Source: Fulvimarina pelagi HTCC2506 (GTDB lineage: Bacteria; Pseudomonadota; Alphaproteobacteria; Rhizobiales; Rhizobiaceae). Taken from it: a DNA stretch of 64,000 nt. Both the position numbers and the translations under genes were made by a program. How positions within the stretch are numbered: position 1 is the stretch's first letter; every line of letters starts with the position of its first letter. Below, in pieces: positions 17,649 through 27,151 of the stretch. The notes under the pieces were generated by a model. The model was not told the DNA's origin. It saw nothing but the letters and a program-made list of their open reading frames with translations, and did no database searches. Where the stretch lies: NCBI RefSeq assembly GCF_000153705.1, contig NZ_DS022272.1, forward strand, positions 2,988,798 through 3,052,797, given 5' to 3'.

Positions 17649-19345
17649 CGCTGGGCCATGGCGAGTTCCTTTGCGGGCTCGCAGGTGAGGAGTTCGCCAT
17701 TGGCGCGCACCTCGTAGGTTTCCGGGTTCACCTCGACCTCAGGCGTCATGTCGTTGAGGATCATCGATGCCTTGGAGATGCCGCCGCGGGTGTTCTCGAC
17801 GGCGAGGAACGTCTTCTCGCATCCGAGCTGGTCTTTCAGGCCGGCGTCAAGCGCAGCCTTTGAAACGAAGGTCGCACCTGTCGCGCCGATCGCCTTGCCG
17901 AAGGCGCCGAACATCGGACGGTAATGGACCGGCTGGGGAGTCGGAATCGAGGCGTTCGGATCGCCCATGGGCGCTGCCGCGATCATCCCGCCGATCAGCA
18001 CCATCATCGGCTTGACGCCGAAAAAGGCGGGATCCCAGAGCACGAGATCGGCCCGCTTGCCGACTTCGATCGAGCCGATCTCCTTCGACATGCCCTGAGC
18101 AATCGCCGGATTGATCGTGTATTTCGCGACATAACGCCGGGCCCGCAGATTGTCGTTGTCGCCGGTCTCGTCCGGCAGACGGCCGCGCTGGCGTTTCATC
18201 TTGTCCGCCGTCTGCCATGTGCGGATGATCACCTCGCCGACGCGCCCCATGGCCTGTGAGTCCGACGCGATGATCGAGAAGGCGCCCATGTCGTGGAGGA
18301 TGTCCTCCGCCGCGATCGTCTCCTTGCGGATGCGGCTTTCGGCGAATGCGATATCCTCGGGGATCGAGGCGTCGAGGTGGTGGCACACCATGAGCATGTC
18401 GAGATGCTCCTCGAGCGTGTTCACCGTGTAGGGCCGCGTCGGATTGGTGGAGGAGGGGAGAACGTTCGGCAGCCCGCAGACCTTGATGATGTCCGGCGCA
18501 TGACCGCCGCCCGCGCCTTCCGTGTGGAAGGCGTGGATCGTGCGGCCTTTGAAAGCGTCCACCGTGTTCTCGACGAAGCCGGATTCGTTGAGCGTGTCCG
18601 TATGGATCAGAACCTGAACGTCGTAGTCGTCGGCGACGGTAAGGCAGCAGTCGATCGCGGCCGGCGTCGTACCCCAGTCCTCGTGCAGTTTCAGCGCGCA
18701 GGCGCCGCCTTCGACCATCTCCTCGAGCGCAGTTGGCAGGGACGCGTTGCCCTTGCCGGAAAAGCCGAGATTCATCGGGAAAACATCGGTAGCCTGCAGC
18801 ATCTTGCCAAGATGCCAGGGACCTGGTGTGCAAGTGGTCGCGAGCGTGCCGTGGGCAGGGCCCGTTCCACCGCCAAGCATTGTGGTGACGCCTGAAAAGA
18901 GCGCCTCCTCGATCTGCTGCGGACAGATGAAGTGGATGTGGCTGTCGAAACCGCCGGCCGTGACGATCTTACCTTCCGCCGCGATTGCCTCGGTGCCAGG
19001 TCCGATGACGATATCGACATTCGGCTGGGTGTCGGGATTGCCAGCCTTGCCGATCTTGGCGATGCGCCCGTCCTTGAGTCCGATATCGGCCTTGTAGATG
19101 CCGGTGTGGTCGAGGATCAACGCGTTGGTTATCACCGTGTCGACAGCGCCGTCGGCCCGCGAATGCTGGGACTGGCCCATACCGTCGCGGATCACCTTGC
19201 CGCCGCCGAACTTCACCTCCTCGCCATAGGTGGTGAGGTCCTTTTCCACCTCAATGAAGAGTTCTGTATCGGCAAGCCGCACCCTGTCGCCCGTGGTGGG
19301 GCCGAACATTGCGGCATAGGACGAGCGGGCGATCGTAGTGGGCAT
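17633..19345 (-). CDS. ureC: urease subunit alpha (catalytic)
   Basis: Catalytic nickel subunit of urease, urea + water to ammonia and carbamate. At 570 residues it is full length. Metal motifs are intact: [14 protein letters not shown] near residue 131, the carbamylated lysine in [36 protein letters not shown] and the flap-side [20 protein letters not shown]. The start [17 protein letters not shown] has ribosome site ACGAGG. The structural partners ureA and ureB and the accessory ureD, normally upstream, are not in this window: the 309 bases upstream hold no urease-like frame and the next gene reads the other way. Confidence 0.97.
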   Translation of the reverse strand: MPTTIARSSYAAMFGPTTGDRVRLADTELFIEVEKDLTTYGEEVKFGGGKVIRDGMGQSQHSRADGAVDTVITNALILDHTGIYKADIGLKDGRIAKIGKAGNPDTQPNVDIVIGPGTEAIAAEGKIVTAGGFDSHIHFICPQQIEEALFSGVTTMLGGGTGPAHGTLATTCTPGPWHLGKMLQATDVFPMNLGFSGKGNASLPTALEEMVEGGACALKLHEDWGTTPAAIDCCLTVADDYDVQVLIHTDTLNESGFVENTVDAFKGRTIHAFHTEGAGGGHAPDIIKVCGLPNVLPSSTNPTRPYTVNTLEEHLDMLMVCHHLDASIPEDIAFAESRIRKETIAAEDILHDMGAFSIIASDSQAMGRVGEVIIRTWQTADKMKRQRGRLPDETGDNDNLRARRYVAKYTINPAIAQGMSKEIGSIEVGKRADLVLWDPAFFGVKPMMVLIGGMIAAAPMGDPNASIPTPQPVHYRPMFGAFGKAIGATGATFVSKAALDAGLKDQLGCEKTFLAVENTRGGISKASMILNDMTPEVEVNPETYEVRANGELLTCEPAKELAMAQRYFMF

Positions 19346-19654
19346 GGCATGGACCTCGTTGTGAGGAGCGGATCGCTGCCGGTTCCGAGCAATTCTTCAA
19401 GATAACAATGCCAGTCGGACAGCAGGATCGGTGAAACGGCGTGAAGGAAGCAGACTCCCTGTGTACGCAGGTTAGCGCCATTCACCGCTGTGACGAAAGA
19501 GTACGCGTGATGCGGGCTGCTCAACGGCGAGGCAGTTCGGTTCGAAATGCGCTTGATCAAAGCCCTGCATGGTATCTGTACCGCCGCAAAGGTTTCGACC
19601 CGCTTGCGCGCCGAGAGATAGGAGCTATGTTAAGCACCTGACCGGCCTAACAAA
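19346..19654. other. intergenic region upstream of ureC, no gene seen
   Basis: About 309 bases between ureC and the divergent secreted protein. I checked it for the expected ureB or a remnant of it on the minus strand and found no UreB-like sequence. It must contain the ureC promoter and that of the divergent gene. Confidence 0.5.
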
Positions 19655-20143
19655 ATGCGCTGTGTTCCGATGATCCGTCCGCTCGTTCCTGCCGGCGTGA
19701 GCCGCTTCATATTCTTACTGACCTTCAGCGCTTTTTCGTTTTCCGCCCTTGCCCAGCCCTATGGTCCGGGTCCGGCCGGCACACTGCCGGGCACGTCGAT
19801 GGCAGATATCCCGATTGTCGGAGCGCCTGTTCGGAGGCCGGGCATAGCTGGTGCGGAGATCTTCGGCGACACGAATGCCGAGAGGCAATTCGGCAAACCT
19901 TATGACGACAGCTATCTGAAGCCGAAGGTCCCGCGACTGGAGGGCGGTAATTCGGCCGCGAAGCGTGCGGTGGAGGGCCGTTCTGATTTGAATAGCGTTT
20001 CGGCCGGTATCTTCGCGCGCGAAGGACCAGCCGCGATTGGTCGTAGCAGCGTAACGCGTGGGCAAAGTCGGGGGCGTCCGCAGGTTATACCGCGACCGAA
20101 CAACCATCCGGCGCGCGGCGGCCGAGCGATCATCCGCCGTTAA
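19655..20143 (+). CDS. secreted basic protein, hypothetical (162 aa)
   Basis: Exported protein: a hydrophobic N-terminus (FIFLLTFSAFSFSALA) ends in a clear signal-peptidase site before QPYGPGP. The mature part is short, rich in Gly, Pro and Arg, contains AEIFGDTNAERQFGKPYDD and ends in a strongly basic tail (PNNHPARGGRAIIRR). No family recognised. The ATG at 19670 is an alternative start that keeps the signal peptide. Neither start has a clear ribosome site. It may form a unit with the Ser/Gly-rich secreted protein 130 bases downstream. Confidence 0.55.
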   Translation: MRCVPMIRPLVPAGVSRFIFLLTFSAFSFSALAQPYGPGPAGTLPGTSMADIPIVGAPVRRPGIAGAEIFGDTNAERQFGKPYDDSYLKPKVPRLEGGNSAAKRAVEGRSDLNSVSAGIFAREGPAAIGRSSVTRGQSRGRPQVIPRPNNHPARGGRAIIRR

Positions 20144-20272
20144 GCGTCTTCCTTGCGAAGGGGTTAAGGACATGCCGCGACCTAACGATTGGAAATGGTT
20201 GACGCTGCTTGATTCCTGCGTGGCGTTGCGCAAATCTAGCGCTCTGTCTCAACTGATCGTCGGATAATCGTC

Positions 20273-20893
20273 ATGAGCTTTGTGCCCAGTCGCTCGCTTC
20301 TCGCTCTGATGCTCGCTGGCTCGCTCGCGGGCATGCCAGCAGCGGCTCAGACGACGACTGGCGGTTCGTCTTCTGGTTCTGGCTCCTCCGTAGGCTCGGG
20401 GTCGACCACCGGCTCATTCGACAGCGGGACCTCCTCGGGCTCGGCCGGCTCCGACGGCGACAGTTCACTCGAGAACAGCGGCGCGGCGGGTGGCCTCGAC
20501 TCGTTGACGGCACCTGACAGCAGTCCCGGTACCAGCTCGCTTTCGGACGGCTCGAGTTCGACGACAGGGTCCTCCAGTTCTGGAATTGAGTCCGAGACAT
20601 CGCCGAGCGACGCGACGACGCTTCGGGCGACCGAAGGCTCCTCCGCCATCGGCGAAGTCAATGCGGGCGCCTTTGCGCGCTCCGGTGAGGCCGGCACCTC
20701 AGGCGCGACCAGTCTCGGTGGGGAAGGGGGCTCGACGGCCTCGTCCATTAGCAGCGGCGAGTCCTATACGCCCGGCGCCGGTTCGGCAGCGGACTATCGT
20801 ATTCCATCGCCGCCCGTTGGCATCGATCTCGGATCGATCCGCGCGGGCCTGCGCAATGCGCCGAGCGCGACGCCTAAGGCGAACGGCGATTAA
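20273..20893 (+). CDS. secreted Ser/Gly/Thr-rich low-complexity protein
   Basis: A 206-residue exported protein. The signal peptide ends at about residue 26 (LAGMPAAAQ). Residues 27-115 are almost entirely Ser, Gly, Thr, Asp and Glu, without a strict repeat unit; a more ordered C-terminal part includes EVNAGAFARSG and YRIPSPPVGIDLGSIRAGL. The acidic disordered composition is like extracellular or periplasmic linker proteins. Note that NSVSAGIFAREG in the preceding gene product and GEVNAGAFARSG here look alike, suggesting that the two adjacent genes share a short motif. Function unknown. Confidence 0.6.
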   Translation: MSFVPSRSLLALMLAGSLAGMPAAAQTTTGGSSSGSGSSVGSGSTTGSFDSGTSSGSAGSDGDSSLENSGAAGGLDSLTAPDSSPGTSSLSDGSSSTTGSSSSGIESETSPSDATTLRATEGSSAIGEVNAGAFARSGEAGTSGATSLGGEGGSTASSISSGESYTPGAGSAADYRIPSPPVGIDLGSIRAGLRNAPSATPKANGD

Positions 20894-20951
20894 GCGATCA
20901 TGCGCCGAAGGACGGCGATCGTGATCCTTTTGTGACCGACGCGGTCCTGCC

Positions 20952-20967
20952 TTTCGCAGCTGCGAAA
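20952..20967. promoter_or_regulatory. 16-base perfect palindrome upstream of typA
   Basis: TTTCGCAGCTGCGAAA is fully self-complementary and followed closely by ATGCTGTATAGG, a possible -10 region. It lies 116 bases before typA and 59 after the stop of the preceding gene. It may be an operator; the protein is unknown. Confidence 0.45.
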
Positions 20968-21009
20968 TATGCTGTATAGGCGCACTTAAACGACAATCGA
21001 GCGGCATCC

Positions 21010-21043
21010 GGCCGGGGCGAAATTCTCGCCGTCCGGCCTTTTT
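21010..21043 (+). terminator. intrinsic terminator or attenuator before typA
   Basis: Outer stem GGCCGG / CCGGCC (21010-21015, 21033-21038), inner stem GGCGA / TCGCC, loop AATTC, then TTTTT. It ends 40 bases before the typA ATG. It may end the upstream transcript or act as an attenuator in the typA leader if the promoter is at the palindrome upstream. Confidence 0.75.
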
Positions 21044-21082
21044 GCTCGCTGATACCTTCTTCGATCCTGATCCGGTGACATC

Positions 21083-22909
21083 ATGAAGCTTCGCAATATC
21101 GCGATCATCGCGCACGTCGACCACGGCAAGACGACCCTAGTCGACAAGCTCCTCGCCCAGTCGGGCACCTTCCGCGAAAACCAGCGCACGGAAGAGCGCG
21201 CGATGGACTCCAATGATCTGGAGCGCGAGCGCGGCATCACGATCCTCGCCAAGGCGACCTCGGTCGAATGGAAGGACACCCGGATCAACATCGTTGACAC
21301 GCCCGGCCACGCCGATTTCGGCGGCGAGGTGGAGCGTATCCTCAACATGGTGGACGGCGCGGTGATCCTCGTCGATGCCGCCGAAGGCCCGATGCCTCAG
21401 ACGAAGTTCGTTCTCGGCAAGGCGTTGAAAGTGGGCCTAAAGCCGATCGTCGCGATCAACAAGATTGACCGCTCTGACGAGCGTCACAAGGAAGTTCTCG
21501 ACGAGATCTTCGACCTCTTCGTCGCCCTCGACGCGGCTGAAGAGCAGCTCGATTTCCCGGTCCTTTATGGTTCGGGTCGCGCCGGCTGGCTGGCTTCGGA
21601 GCCTGACGGTCCGCAGGACCAGGGCCTGACGCCGCTTTTCGATCTCATTCTCGATCATGTGCCGGAGCCGGATACGGCGAGCCGCAACGAGCCGTTCCGC
21701 ATGATCGGAACGATCCTTGAGGCGAACCCGTTTCTTGGCCGTCTGATCACGGGCCGCATCCAGTCCGGCACGATCAAGCCGAACCAGTCGGTGAAGGTGC
21801 TGTCGCGCGACGGCAAGCAGATTGAGGCTGGTCGCATTTCAAAGATCCTCGCCTTCCGCGGCCTCGACCGCGTCCCGCTGGAATCGGCGCAGTCCGGCGA
21901 CATCGTCGCGATCGCGGGGCTCTCGAAGGGCACCGTCGCCGATACCTTCTGCGATCCGTCGGTGACAGAGCCCTTGGAGGCGCAACCGATCGATCCGCCC
22001 ACGGTGACCATGAGCTTCATCGTCAACGACTCTCCTCTGGCTGGCACCGAGGGCGACAAGGTGACGAGCCGCGTCATCCGCGACCGCCTGCTGAAGGAAG
22101 CCGAAGGCAATGTCGCGCTGGAGATCGCCGAAGCTCCGGACAAGGACTCGTTCTACGTTTCGGGCCGTGGTGAGCTGCAGCTCGCCGTGCTTATCGAAAC
22201 GATGCGCCGCGAGGGCTTCGAGCTCGGTATTTCGCGCCCGCGTGTCGTCATGAAGGAGGGCGAGAACGGCCAGATGCTGGAGCCGGTCGAGGAGGTCGTC
22301 ATCGACGTCGACGAGGAGCATTCCGGTGTCGTCGTCCAAAAGATGAGCGAGCGCAAGGCCGAGATGATCGAGCTTCGCCCCTCGGGCGGCGATCGCCAGC
22401 GACTGGTCTTCCACGCCCCGACGCGCGGCCTCATCGGCTATCAGTCGGAGCTTCTGACGGATACGCGCGGCACGGCGATCATGAACCGCCTGTTCCACTC
22501 ATACCAGCCGTACAAAGGGGAGCTGGCGGGCCGGAACAACGGCGTCCTGATCTCCTCGGAAGACGGTGAGAGCGTCGCCTATGCGATGTTCAACCTCGAA
22601 GATCGCGGTCCGATGGTGATCGATGCGGGCGTGAAGGTCTACGCCGGCATGATCATCGGCATCCACACCCGCGAGAACGATCTCGAAGTGAACGTTCTGA
22701 AGGGCAAGAAGCTGACCAACATGCGTGCATCTGGCAAGGATGAGGCCGTGAAGCTGACCCCGCCGATCCGCATGACTCTCGACCGGGCGCTCTCCTGGAT
22801 CGAGGACGACGAACTGGTCGAGGTGACGCCGAAGAATATCCGGCTGCGCAAGCTCTATCTCGACACTCACGAGCGCAAGCGCTTCGAGAAGGCTAAAAAA
22901 GCGGCCTGA
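21083..22909 (+). CDS. typA: ribosome-associated GTPase TypA/BipA
   Basis: Translational GTPase that assists 50S assembly and stress-dependent translation. The 608-residue protein has the EF-G-like G domain at the N-terminus ([41 protein letters not shown]), domain II, EF-G-like domains III and V ([17 protein letters not shown]) and the TypA-specific C-terminal domain ending in a lysine-rich tail. Start codon clear. Monocistronic: a terminator-like hairpin precedes and another follows it. Confidence 0.97.
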   Translation: MKLRNIAIIAHVDHGKTTLVDKLLAQSGTFRENQRTEERAMDSNDLERERGITILAKATSVEWKDTRINIVDTPGHADFGGEVERILNMVDGAVILVDAAEGPMPQTKFVLGKALKVGLKPIVAINKIDRSDERHKEVLDEIFDLFVALDAAEEQLDFPVLYGSGRAGWLASEPDGPQDQGLTPLFDLILDHVPEPDTASRNEPFRMIGTILEANPFLGRLITGRIQSGTIKPNQSVKVLSRDGKQIEAGRISKILAFRGLDRVPLESAQSGDIVAIAGLSKGTVADTFCDPSVTEPLEAQPIDPPTVTMSFIVNDSPLAGTEGDKVTSRVIRDRLLKEAEGNVALEIAEAPDKDSFYVSGRGELQLAVLIETMRREGFELGISRPRVVMKEGENGQMLEPVEEVVIDVDEEHSGVVVQKMSERKAEMIELRPSGGDRQRLVFHAPTRGLIGYQSELLTDTRGTAIMNRLFHSYQPYKGELAGRNNGVLISSEDGESVAYAMFNLEDRGPMVIDAGVKVYAGMIIGIHTRENDLEVNVLKGKKLTNMRASGKDEAVKLTPPIRMTLDRALSWIEDDELVEVTPKNIRLRKLYLDTHERKRFEKAKKAA

Positions 22910-22925
22910 TTTGATTGACACGAGG

Positions 22926-22955
22926 TGACCGGTGGCGAGAGCTGCCGGTCATTTA
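22926..22955 (+). terminator. probable terminator of typA
   Basis: An 11-pair stem (two G-U pairs) TGACCGGTGGC / GCTGCCGGTCA closed by a GAGA tetraloop, followed by TTTAT, beginning 17 bases after the typA stop. The T-run is short. Confidence 0.55.
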
Positions 22956-22961
22956 TGCCGA

Positions 22962-22977
22962 TGTTACACGTGAAACA
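22962..22977. other. parS: parS site 3 (15 of 16)
   Basis: TGTTACACGTGAAACA differs from the parS consensus at one inner base. It overlaps the last codons and stop of the truncated Uma2 gene. Confidence 0.75.
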
Positions 22978-23365
22978 TCGGCTCTCGGGCAGAGCGAAGA
23001 ACCACAGGTTTTTGGAAATTCTGAGGCTCGACACCAGCACAGATTTCAGACAGCGGAAGCTCGATCCCGGCGCCCGCAATGGCGAGGTTTAGGAGTTCGC
23101 AGTCGATCCCGGCATCGGGTCGACGGATCTGGCCAGGATAGGTTTCCACCGCACCGTCAGCGGAGAACGGGCTGCACGGCTTGTCACGCAAACGATTGCG
23201 CAGTTCCCCGATGATGTTGATGACGATGGCATCGTGCCGGTTCGAAGCTCCAGTCATCATCTTCAGCGGAAAGCCATCGACGAGTTCGTAGCGCTCCTCC
23301 TGATCTTGCTGCCAGGCGAAGAACTGCTCTTTCGTCCAAGGATCATGTTCGCGAAGACGGCTCAT
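22964..23365 (-). pseudogene. Uma2-family endonuclease with internal deletion
   Basis: The N-terminal half is a normal Uma2 (DUF820, PD-(D/E)xK) start: MSRLREHDPWTKEQFFAW, YELVDGFPLKMMTGASNRH and the metal Asp in IRRPDAGIDCELL. It then joins directly to LAIAGAGIELPLSEICAGVE, which looks like the extreme C-terminus of the same family. Roughly 60-90 residues with the remaining catalytic residues are missing in frame, so the product should be inactive. The final MFHV codons come from the parS site. The start at 23365 is the family-like one. Confidence 0.65.
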
Positions 23366-23477
23366 CGGGCTCTCGACCTGCGACGCTCCATTGTGACAGC
23401 CGCATGCAGCGATTATAGAGACCAAAACGCTGAAATTGAAGCTGACGGAACACTCGGGAAATCCTGAGGAATATGCC

Positions 23478-25373
23478 ATGACCAACCCGCACGCCAATCG
23501 AGGTTTTCCGGACAGCGCCGATGTTGTCGTCATCGGCGGCGGTCATGCCGGATGCGAAGCGGCAAGCGCCTCGGCGCGATTTGGAGCCACGACGGTCCTC
23601 GTTACCCATCGCTTCGATACGATTGGCGCGATGAGCTGCAATCCGGCGATCGGCGGCATCGGCAAGGGCCATCTCGTGCGAGAGATCGATGCGCTCGGCG
23701 GGCTGATGGGTGAGGTGGCGGATGCCGCCGGCATACAGTTTCGCATGCTGAACCGATCCAAGGGCCCAGCGGTGCACGGCCCGCGCACCCAGGCCGACCG
23801 CAAGCTCTATGGCGAAGCCATGCAGGCAAAGATCGCCGCACATGCGAACCTGTCGGTCGTCGAAGGCGATGTCTTCGACCTCGATTTGACACCGGAAGGC
23901 GAGGTTCAGGGCGTGATCTTCGCAGACGGGCGGCGGCTCGCCTGTGGCGCGGTGGTGCTTACGACGGGGACCTTCCTCTCCGGCCTCATCCATATCGGTA
24001 CGCAGCGAATTCCGGCGGGTCGGATGGGTGAGGACCCCTCCGTCGGCCTTTCGGGAACGCTGAAGCGCCTCGGTCTTTCGCTTGGGCGGCTGAAGACTGG
24101 CACGCCGGCCCGGCTAGACGGTCGCACTATTGATTGGGCATCCATCGAAAGCCAGGCGGCGGACGACGAGCCGGTGCCGTTCTCCTATCTGACCGACCGG
24201 ATCACGAACCGCCAGATCGAGTGCGGTGTGACCCGCACGACGCCCGATACCCATCGGATCATTCGGGATAATATCCGCAAGTCAGCGCTCTATTCCGGGC
24301 AGATCGAGGGGGTTGGCCCGCGCTATTGCCCGTCGATCGAGGACAAGATTGTCAAGTTCGGCGATCGCGACGGCCATCAGGTGTTTCTGGAGCCGGAAGG
24401 TCTCGACGATCACACGGTCTATCCGAACGGTCTCTCGACATCGATGCCGGAAGATGTGCAACTCGAATTCCTACGGTCGATCCCCGGGCTTGAGAATGTC
24501 GAGATTCTGAGGGCGGGCTATGCGATTGAATATGATCATATCGACCCACGTGAACTCGATCGGCATCTCGCCGTTCGAAAGGCGAGGGGGCTTTACCTCG
24601 CGGGCCAGATCAACGGTACGACGGGCTATGAGGAAGCAGCCGCACAGGGCTTATTAGCCGGCTTGAATGCAGCCTGCTTAGCCGGCAAAGCGGCGCCCGT
24701 CGCCGTTGGCCGGGCCGATGCTTATCTTGGCGTGATGGTGGACGATCTGACCCGGACCGGCGTCACTGAACCCTATCGCATGTTCACCTCCCGGGCCGAG
24801 TTCCGCCTGTCGCTACGCGCCGACAACGCGGACCGCCGCCTGACGCCGCTCGCCGTCGAACTAGGGATCGCGGGTGCTGAGCGGACCGAGCGCTTCCTGA
24901 AAAGCGAGGAAGGTCTTGCCAAAGGCCGCGCTTTGCTTGAAGAGCGAACCTTGACGCCGAACGAGGCTGCCAAGCATGGGCTATCGCTAAACAAGGATGG
25001 CCGGCGGCGTTCGGCCTGGCAACTTCTCTCTCAGGCGGGGATCGATCTCGGTCGGCTGTCGGCGATCTGGCCGGAACTTGGCAAGATCGCCGGGAAGACG
25101 CGCGAGCGGACCGAAATCGAGGCCGCCTACGACGTCTATTTGGATCGCCAGAGGAAGGACCAGGACCGTCTTCGCCGTGACGAGAACCGCGTAATTCCGA
25201 CGGAGCTCGATCTGAAAAGCCTGCCCGGTCTCTCGAACGAACTCCGCCAAAAGCTCGCGAGCCGGCGCCCGCAGACACTTGCCGAGGCCGAGCGGATAGA
25301 CGGCATGACGCCGGCGGCGCTCGCGCTCATCCTCGTTGCGATCCGGCGCAACGAAGTGAAACATGCGGCCTGA
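23478..25373 (+). CDS. mnmG: tRNA uridine-5-carboxymethylaminomethyl modification enzyme MnmG
   Basis: FAD protein that with MnmE makes the cmnm5U34 modification in tRNA anticodons. The 631-residue protein has the dinucleotide fold [13 protein letters not shown] near residue 15, the MnmG signature [23 protein letters not shown] in part, the catalytic-loop segment [13 protein letters not shown], and a C-terminal helical domain ending in [14 protein letters not shown]. The ATG at 23478 has the GAGGA ribosome site; a longer frame from 23436 does not. mnmE, usually directly upstream, is absent here. It overlaps rsmG by 11 bases. Confidence 0.96.
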   Translation: MTNPHANRGFPDSADVVVIGGGHAGCEAASASARFGATTVLVTHRFDTIGAMSCNPAIGGIGKGHLVREIDALGGLMGEVADAAGIQFRMLNRSKGPAVHGPRTQADRKLYGEAMQAKIAAHANLSVVEGDVFDLDLTPEGEVQGVIFADGRRLACGAVVLTTGTFLSGLIHIGTQRIPAGRMGEDPSVGLSGTLKRLGLSLGRLKTGTPARLDGRTIDWASIESQAADDEPVPFSYLTDRITNRQIECGVTRTTPDTHRIIRDNIRKSALYSGQIEGVGPRYCPSIEDKIVKFGDRDGHQVFLEPEGLDDHTVYPNGLSTSMPEDVQLEFLRSIPGLENVEILRAGYAIEYDHIDPRELDRHLAVRKARGLYLAGQINGTTGYEEAAAQGLLAGLNAACLAGKAAPVAVGRADAYLGVMVDDLTRTGVTEPYRMFTSRAEFRLSLRADNADRRLTPLAVELGIAGAERTERFLKSEEGLAKGRALLEERTLTPNEAAKHGLSLNKDGRRRSAWQLLSQAGIDLGRLSAIWPELGKIAGKTRERTEIEAAYDVYLDRQRKDQDRLRRDENRVIPTELDLKSLPGLSNELRQKLASRRPQTLAEAERIDGMTPAALALILVAIRRNEVKHAA

Positions 25374-26109
25374 TCGCTCGCGCCGAAACAGCGAGAGCCG
25401 GACGCCGTCCAGCCGCAGTCAGCTATCTGCGCTGTCCGAGACACGTCCGCCGAAATCGCTGGGTATTGAGCCCGCAGAACTCGCGCGTCTTCAAGCGGAA
25501 GACCGTGAGCGCTTTACAGCCCGCTTCGATGTTTCACGTGAAACACTGACGGCGCTCGATCGCTATGTCGCGATGCTCACCGACTGGCAGACGCGGATGA
25601 ACCTCGTCGCGCCCTCGACGCTCGCGACGGTCTGGGAACGGCATATCGCAGACTCCCTGCAGCTCGAAGCGTTTCTGCCGCCGTTTGAGACTGGCGCCGA
25701 TCTTGGTTCCGGCGGCGGTTTGCCTGGGATCGTTATCGCGATCATGCGTCCGGAAGCGAAGGTGCACCTGGTCGAGAGCGTCGGCAAGAAGGCGACCTTT
25801 CTGCGCGCGGTGGCGGACGAGCTCGGCCTCAATACTCATGTGCACGCCCGGCGGATCGAGGCGTCGGGGCATGCTCTGAGGCAGTCCGAAGTGGTGACGG
25901 CCCGCGCTGTTGCGTCTCTGGACAGGCTCCTTGGGCTCGTCTCGCCGCATATTTCGGCCGAGACTCGCTGCTTTTTCGCAAAGGGAGCAAGCCATGAAGT
26001 GGAGATTGCGGCGGCGCGGGAGCGGTGGTCGTTCGAATTGAAGACGCACGGTTCGCAATTGGTGGAGGGCTCGGTGATCCTCGAACTGAGCGCGGTTCGA
26101 CCGCTCTGA
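25363..26109 (+). CDS. rsmG: 16S rRNA (guanine527-N7)-methyltransferase RsmG
   Basis: SAM-dependent methyltransferase of 16S rRNA. The SAM motif [16 protein letters not shown] and the following [15 protein letters not shown] are typical. The N-terminus carries an Arg/Ser-rich extension of about 40 residues before the conserved region ([19 protein letters not shown]); a start further in is possible but no alternative ATG is well placed. It overlaps the mnmG stop. A perfect parS is embedded in its coding sequence (codons for DVSRETL), a known arrangement in rhizobia. Confidence 0.94.
   Translation: MRPDRSRRNSESRTPSSRSQLSALSETRPPKSLGIEPAELARLQAEDRERFTARFDVSRETLTALDRYVAMLTDWQTRMNLVAPSTLATVWERHIADSLQLEAFLPPFETGADLGSGGGLPGIVIAIMRPEAKVHLVESVGKKATFLRAVADELGLNTHVHARRIEASGHALRQSEVVTARAVASLDRLLGLVSPHISAETRCFFAKGASHEVEIAAARERWSFELKTHGSQLVEGSVILELSAVRPL
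25530..25545. other. parS: parS site 4 (exact consensus)
   Basis: TGTTTCACGTGAAACA, identical to consensus, inside rsmG and 0.8 kb upstream of parA. Confidence 0.92.
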
Positions 26110-26365
26110 CCGGGATTCACGGCCGAAATGAAGGGCTCACCGAGGCGTTGAGCGGTGGATGATGCGTGGCTTGGGATTCCGTTGCCGTAGGATGCTGGCT
26201 ATGGTCTTCGATCAAGACCGGTAAAACGAAGCGTGGCATGGCATCGATGAGTCCGATGCTGTAAAGCCGCGTTGCGAATAAGATCGAGGCTGCCGCGCCT
26301 ATTAGAACAGCTTGCGGCGAGGATATGAAGCCTCTGGTTAGACCGATGAGGACGATGAAAACGCC

Positions 26366-27151
26366 ATGCGCGTCATCACGATAGCCAATCAGAAGGGCGG
26401 GGTAGGAAAGACCACAACCGCCATCAATCTGGCCACGGCTCTCGCTGCGGTCGGCAAGCGCGTGCTGCTCGTCGATCTCGATCCGCAGGGCAATGCCTCG
26501 ACGGGGCTTGGGATCGAGAAGGACGACCGGGAGGTCTCGTCCTACGACCTGCTCACCGAGCGGGCTTCGGTCGAGGAGGCTGCGATCCCGACGGCGGTGC
26601 CGGAACTCTCCCTCATTCCATCGACACTTGATCTGCTCGGTCTCGAAATGGAGATCTCGAGTGCCGATCGCCGGGCCTACCGGTTGCGTGATGCGCTGCG
26701 TGAGCACGAAAAGCGGGAGGCTCGGTTCGACTTCGTGCTGATGGACTGCCCGCCGTCGCTGAATCTTTTGACGATCAACGCAATGGCCGCAGCCGATTCG
26801 GTGCTCGTGCCGTTGCAATGCGAGTTCTTCGCCCTGGAGGGCCTCAGCCAACTGCTTCAGACAGTCGAAGAGGTGCGCGACAGCCTGAACCCCGAACTCG
26901 ACCTGCACGGCATCGTGCTGACCATGTTCGACGGGCGCAACAACCTTGCGGCACAGGTCGTGCGGGATGTGCGGGCCTACATGGGCGAGAGCGTCTACCA
27001 GACGGTGATCCCGCGCAATGTGCGCGTTTCAGAAGCGCCGTCTTTCGGCAAGCCGGCGATCCTCTACGACATGAAATGCCCCGGCAGCCAGGCCTATATC
27101 GCGCTCGCATCCGAAGTCATTCAGCGAGAGAAAAGGCTTGCGGCGGCATGA
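26366..27151 (+). CDS. parA: chromosome partitioning ATPase ParA
   Basis: Walker-type ATPase that moves ParB-parS complexes to segregate new origins. The 261-residue sequence starts directly with the deviant Walker A motif ANQKGGVGKTTTAINLA, then LVDLDPQGNASTGLG (A') and FVLMDCPPSLNLLTINA (Walker B). This short form lacks the N-terminal HTH of plasmid type Ia proteins, as in chromosomal ParA/Soj. The 256-base gap after rsmG holds no gene and probably the parAB promoter. parB overlaps its stop as ATGA. Confidence 0.97.
   Translation: MRVITIANQKGGVGKTTTAINLATALAAVGKRVLLVDLDPQGNASTGLGIEKDDREVSSYDLLTERASVEEAAIPTAVPELSLIPSTLDLLGLEMEISSADRRAYRLRDALREHEKREARFDFVLMDCPPSLNLLTINAMAAADSVLVPLQCEFFALEGLSQLLQTVEEVRDSLNPELDLHGIVLTMFDGRNNLAAQVVRDVRAYMGESVYQTVIPRNVRVSEAPSFGKPAILYDMKCPGSQAYIALASEVIQREKRLAAA

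Noticed and set aside
19346-19560. Minus-strand frame upstream of ureC considered as a ureB remnant
   Set aside because: The translation has no UreB-like segment.
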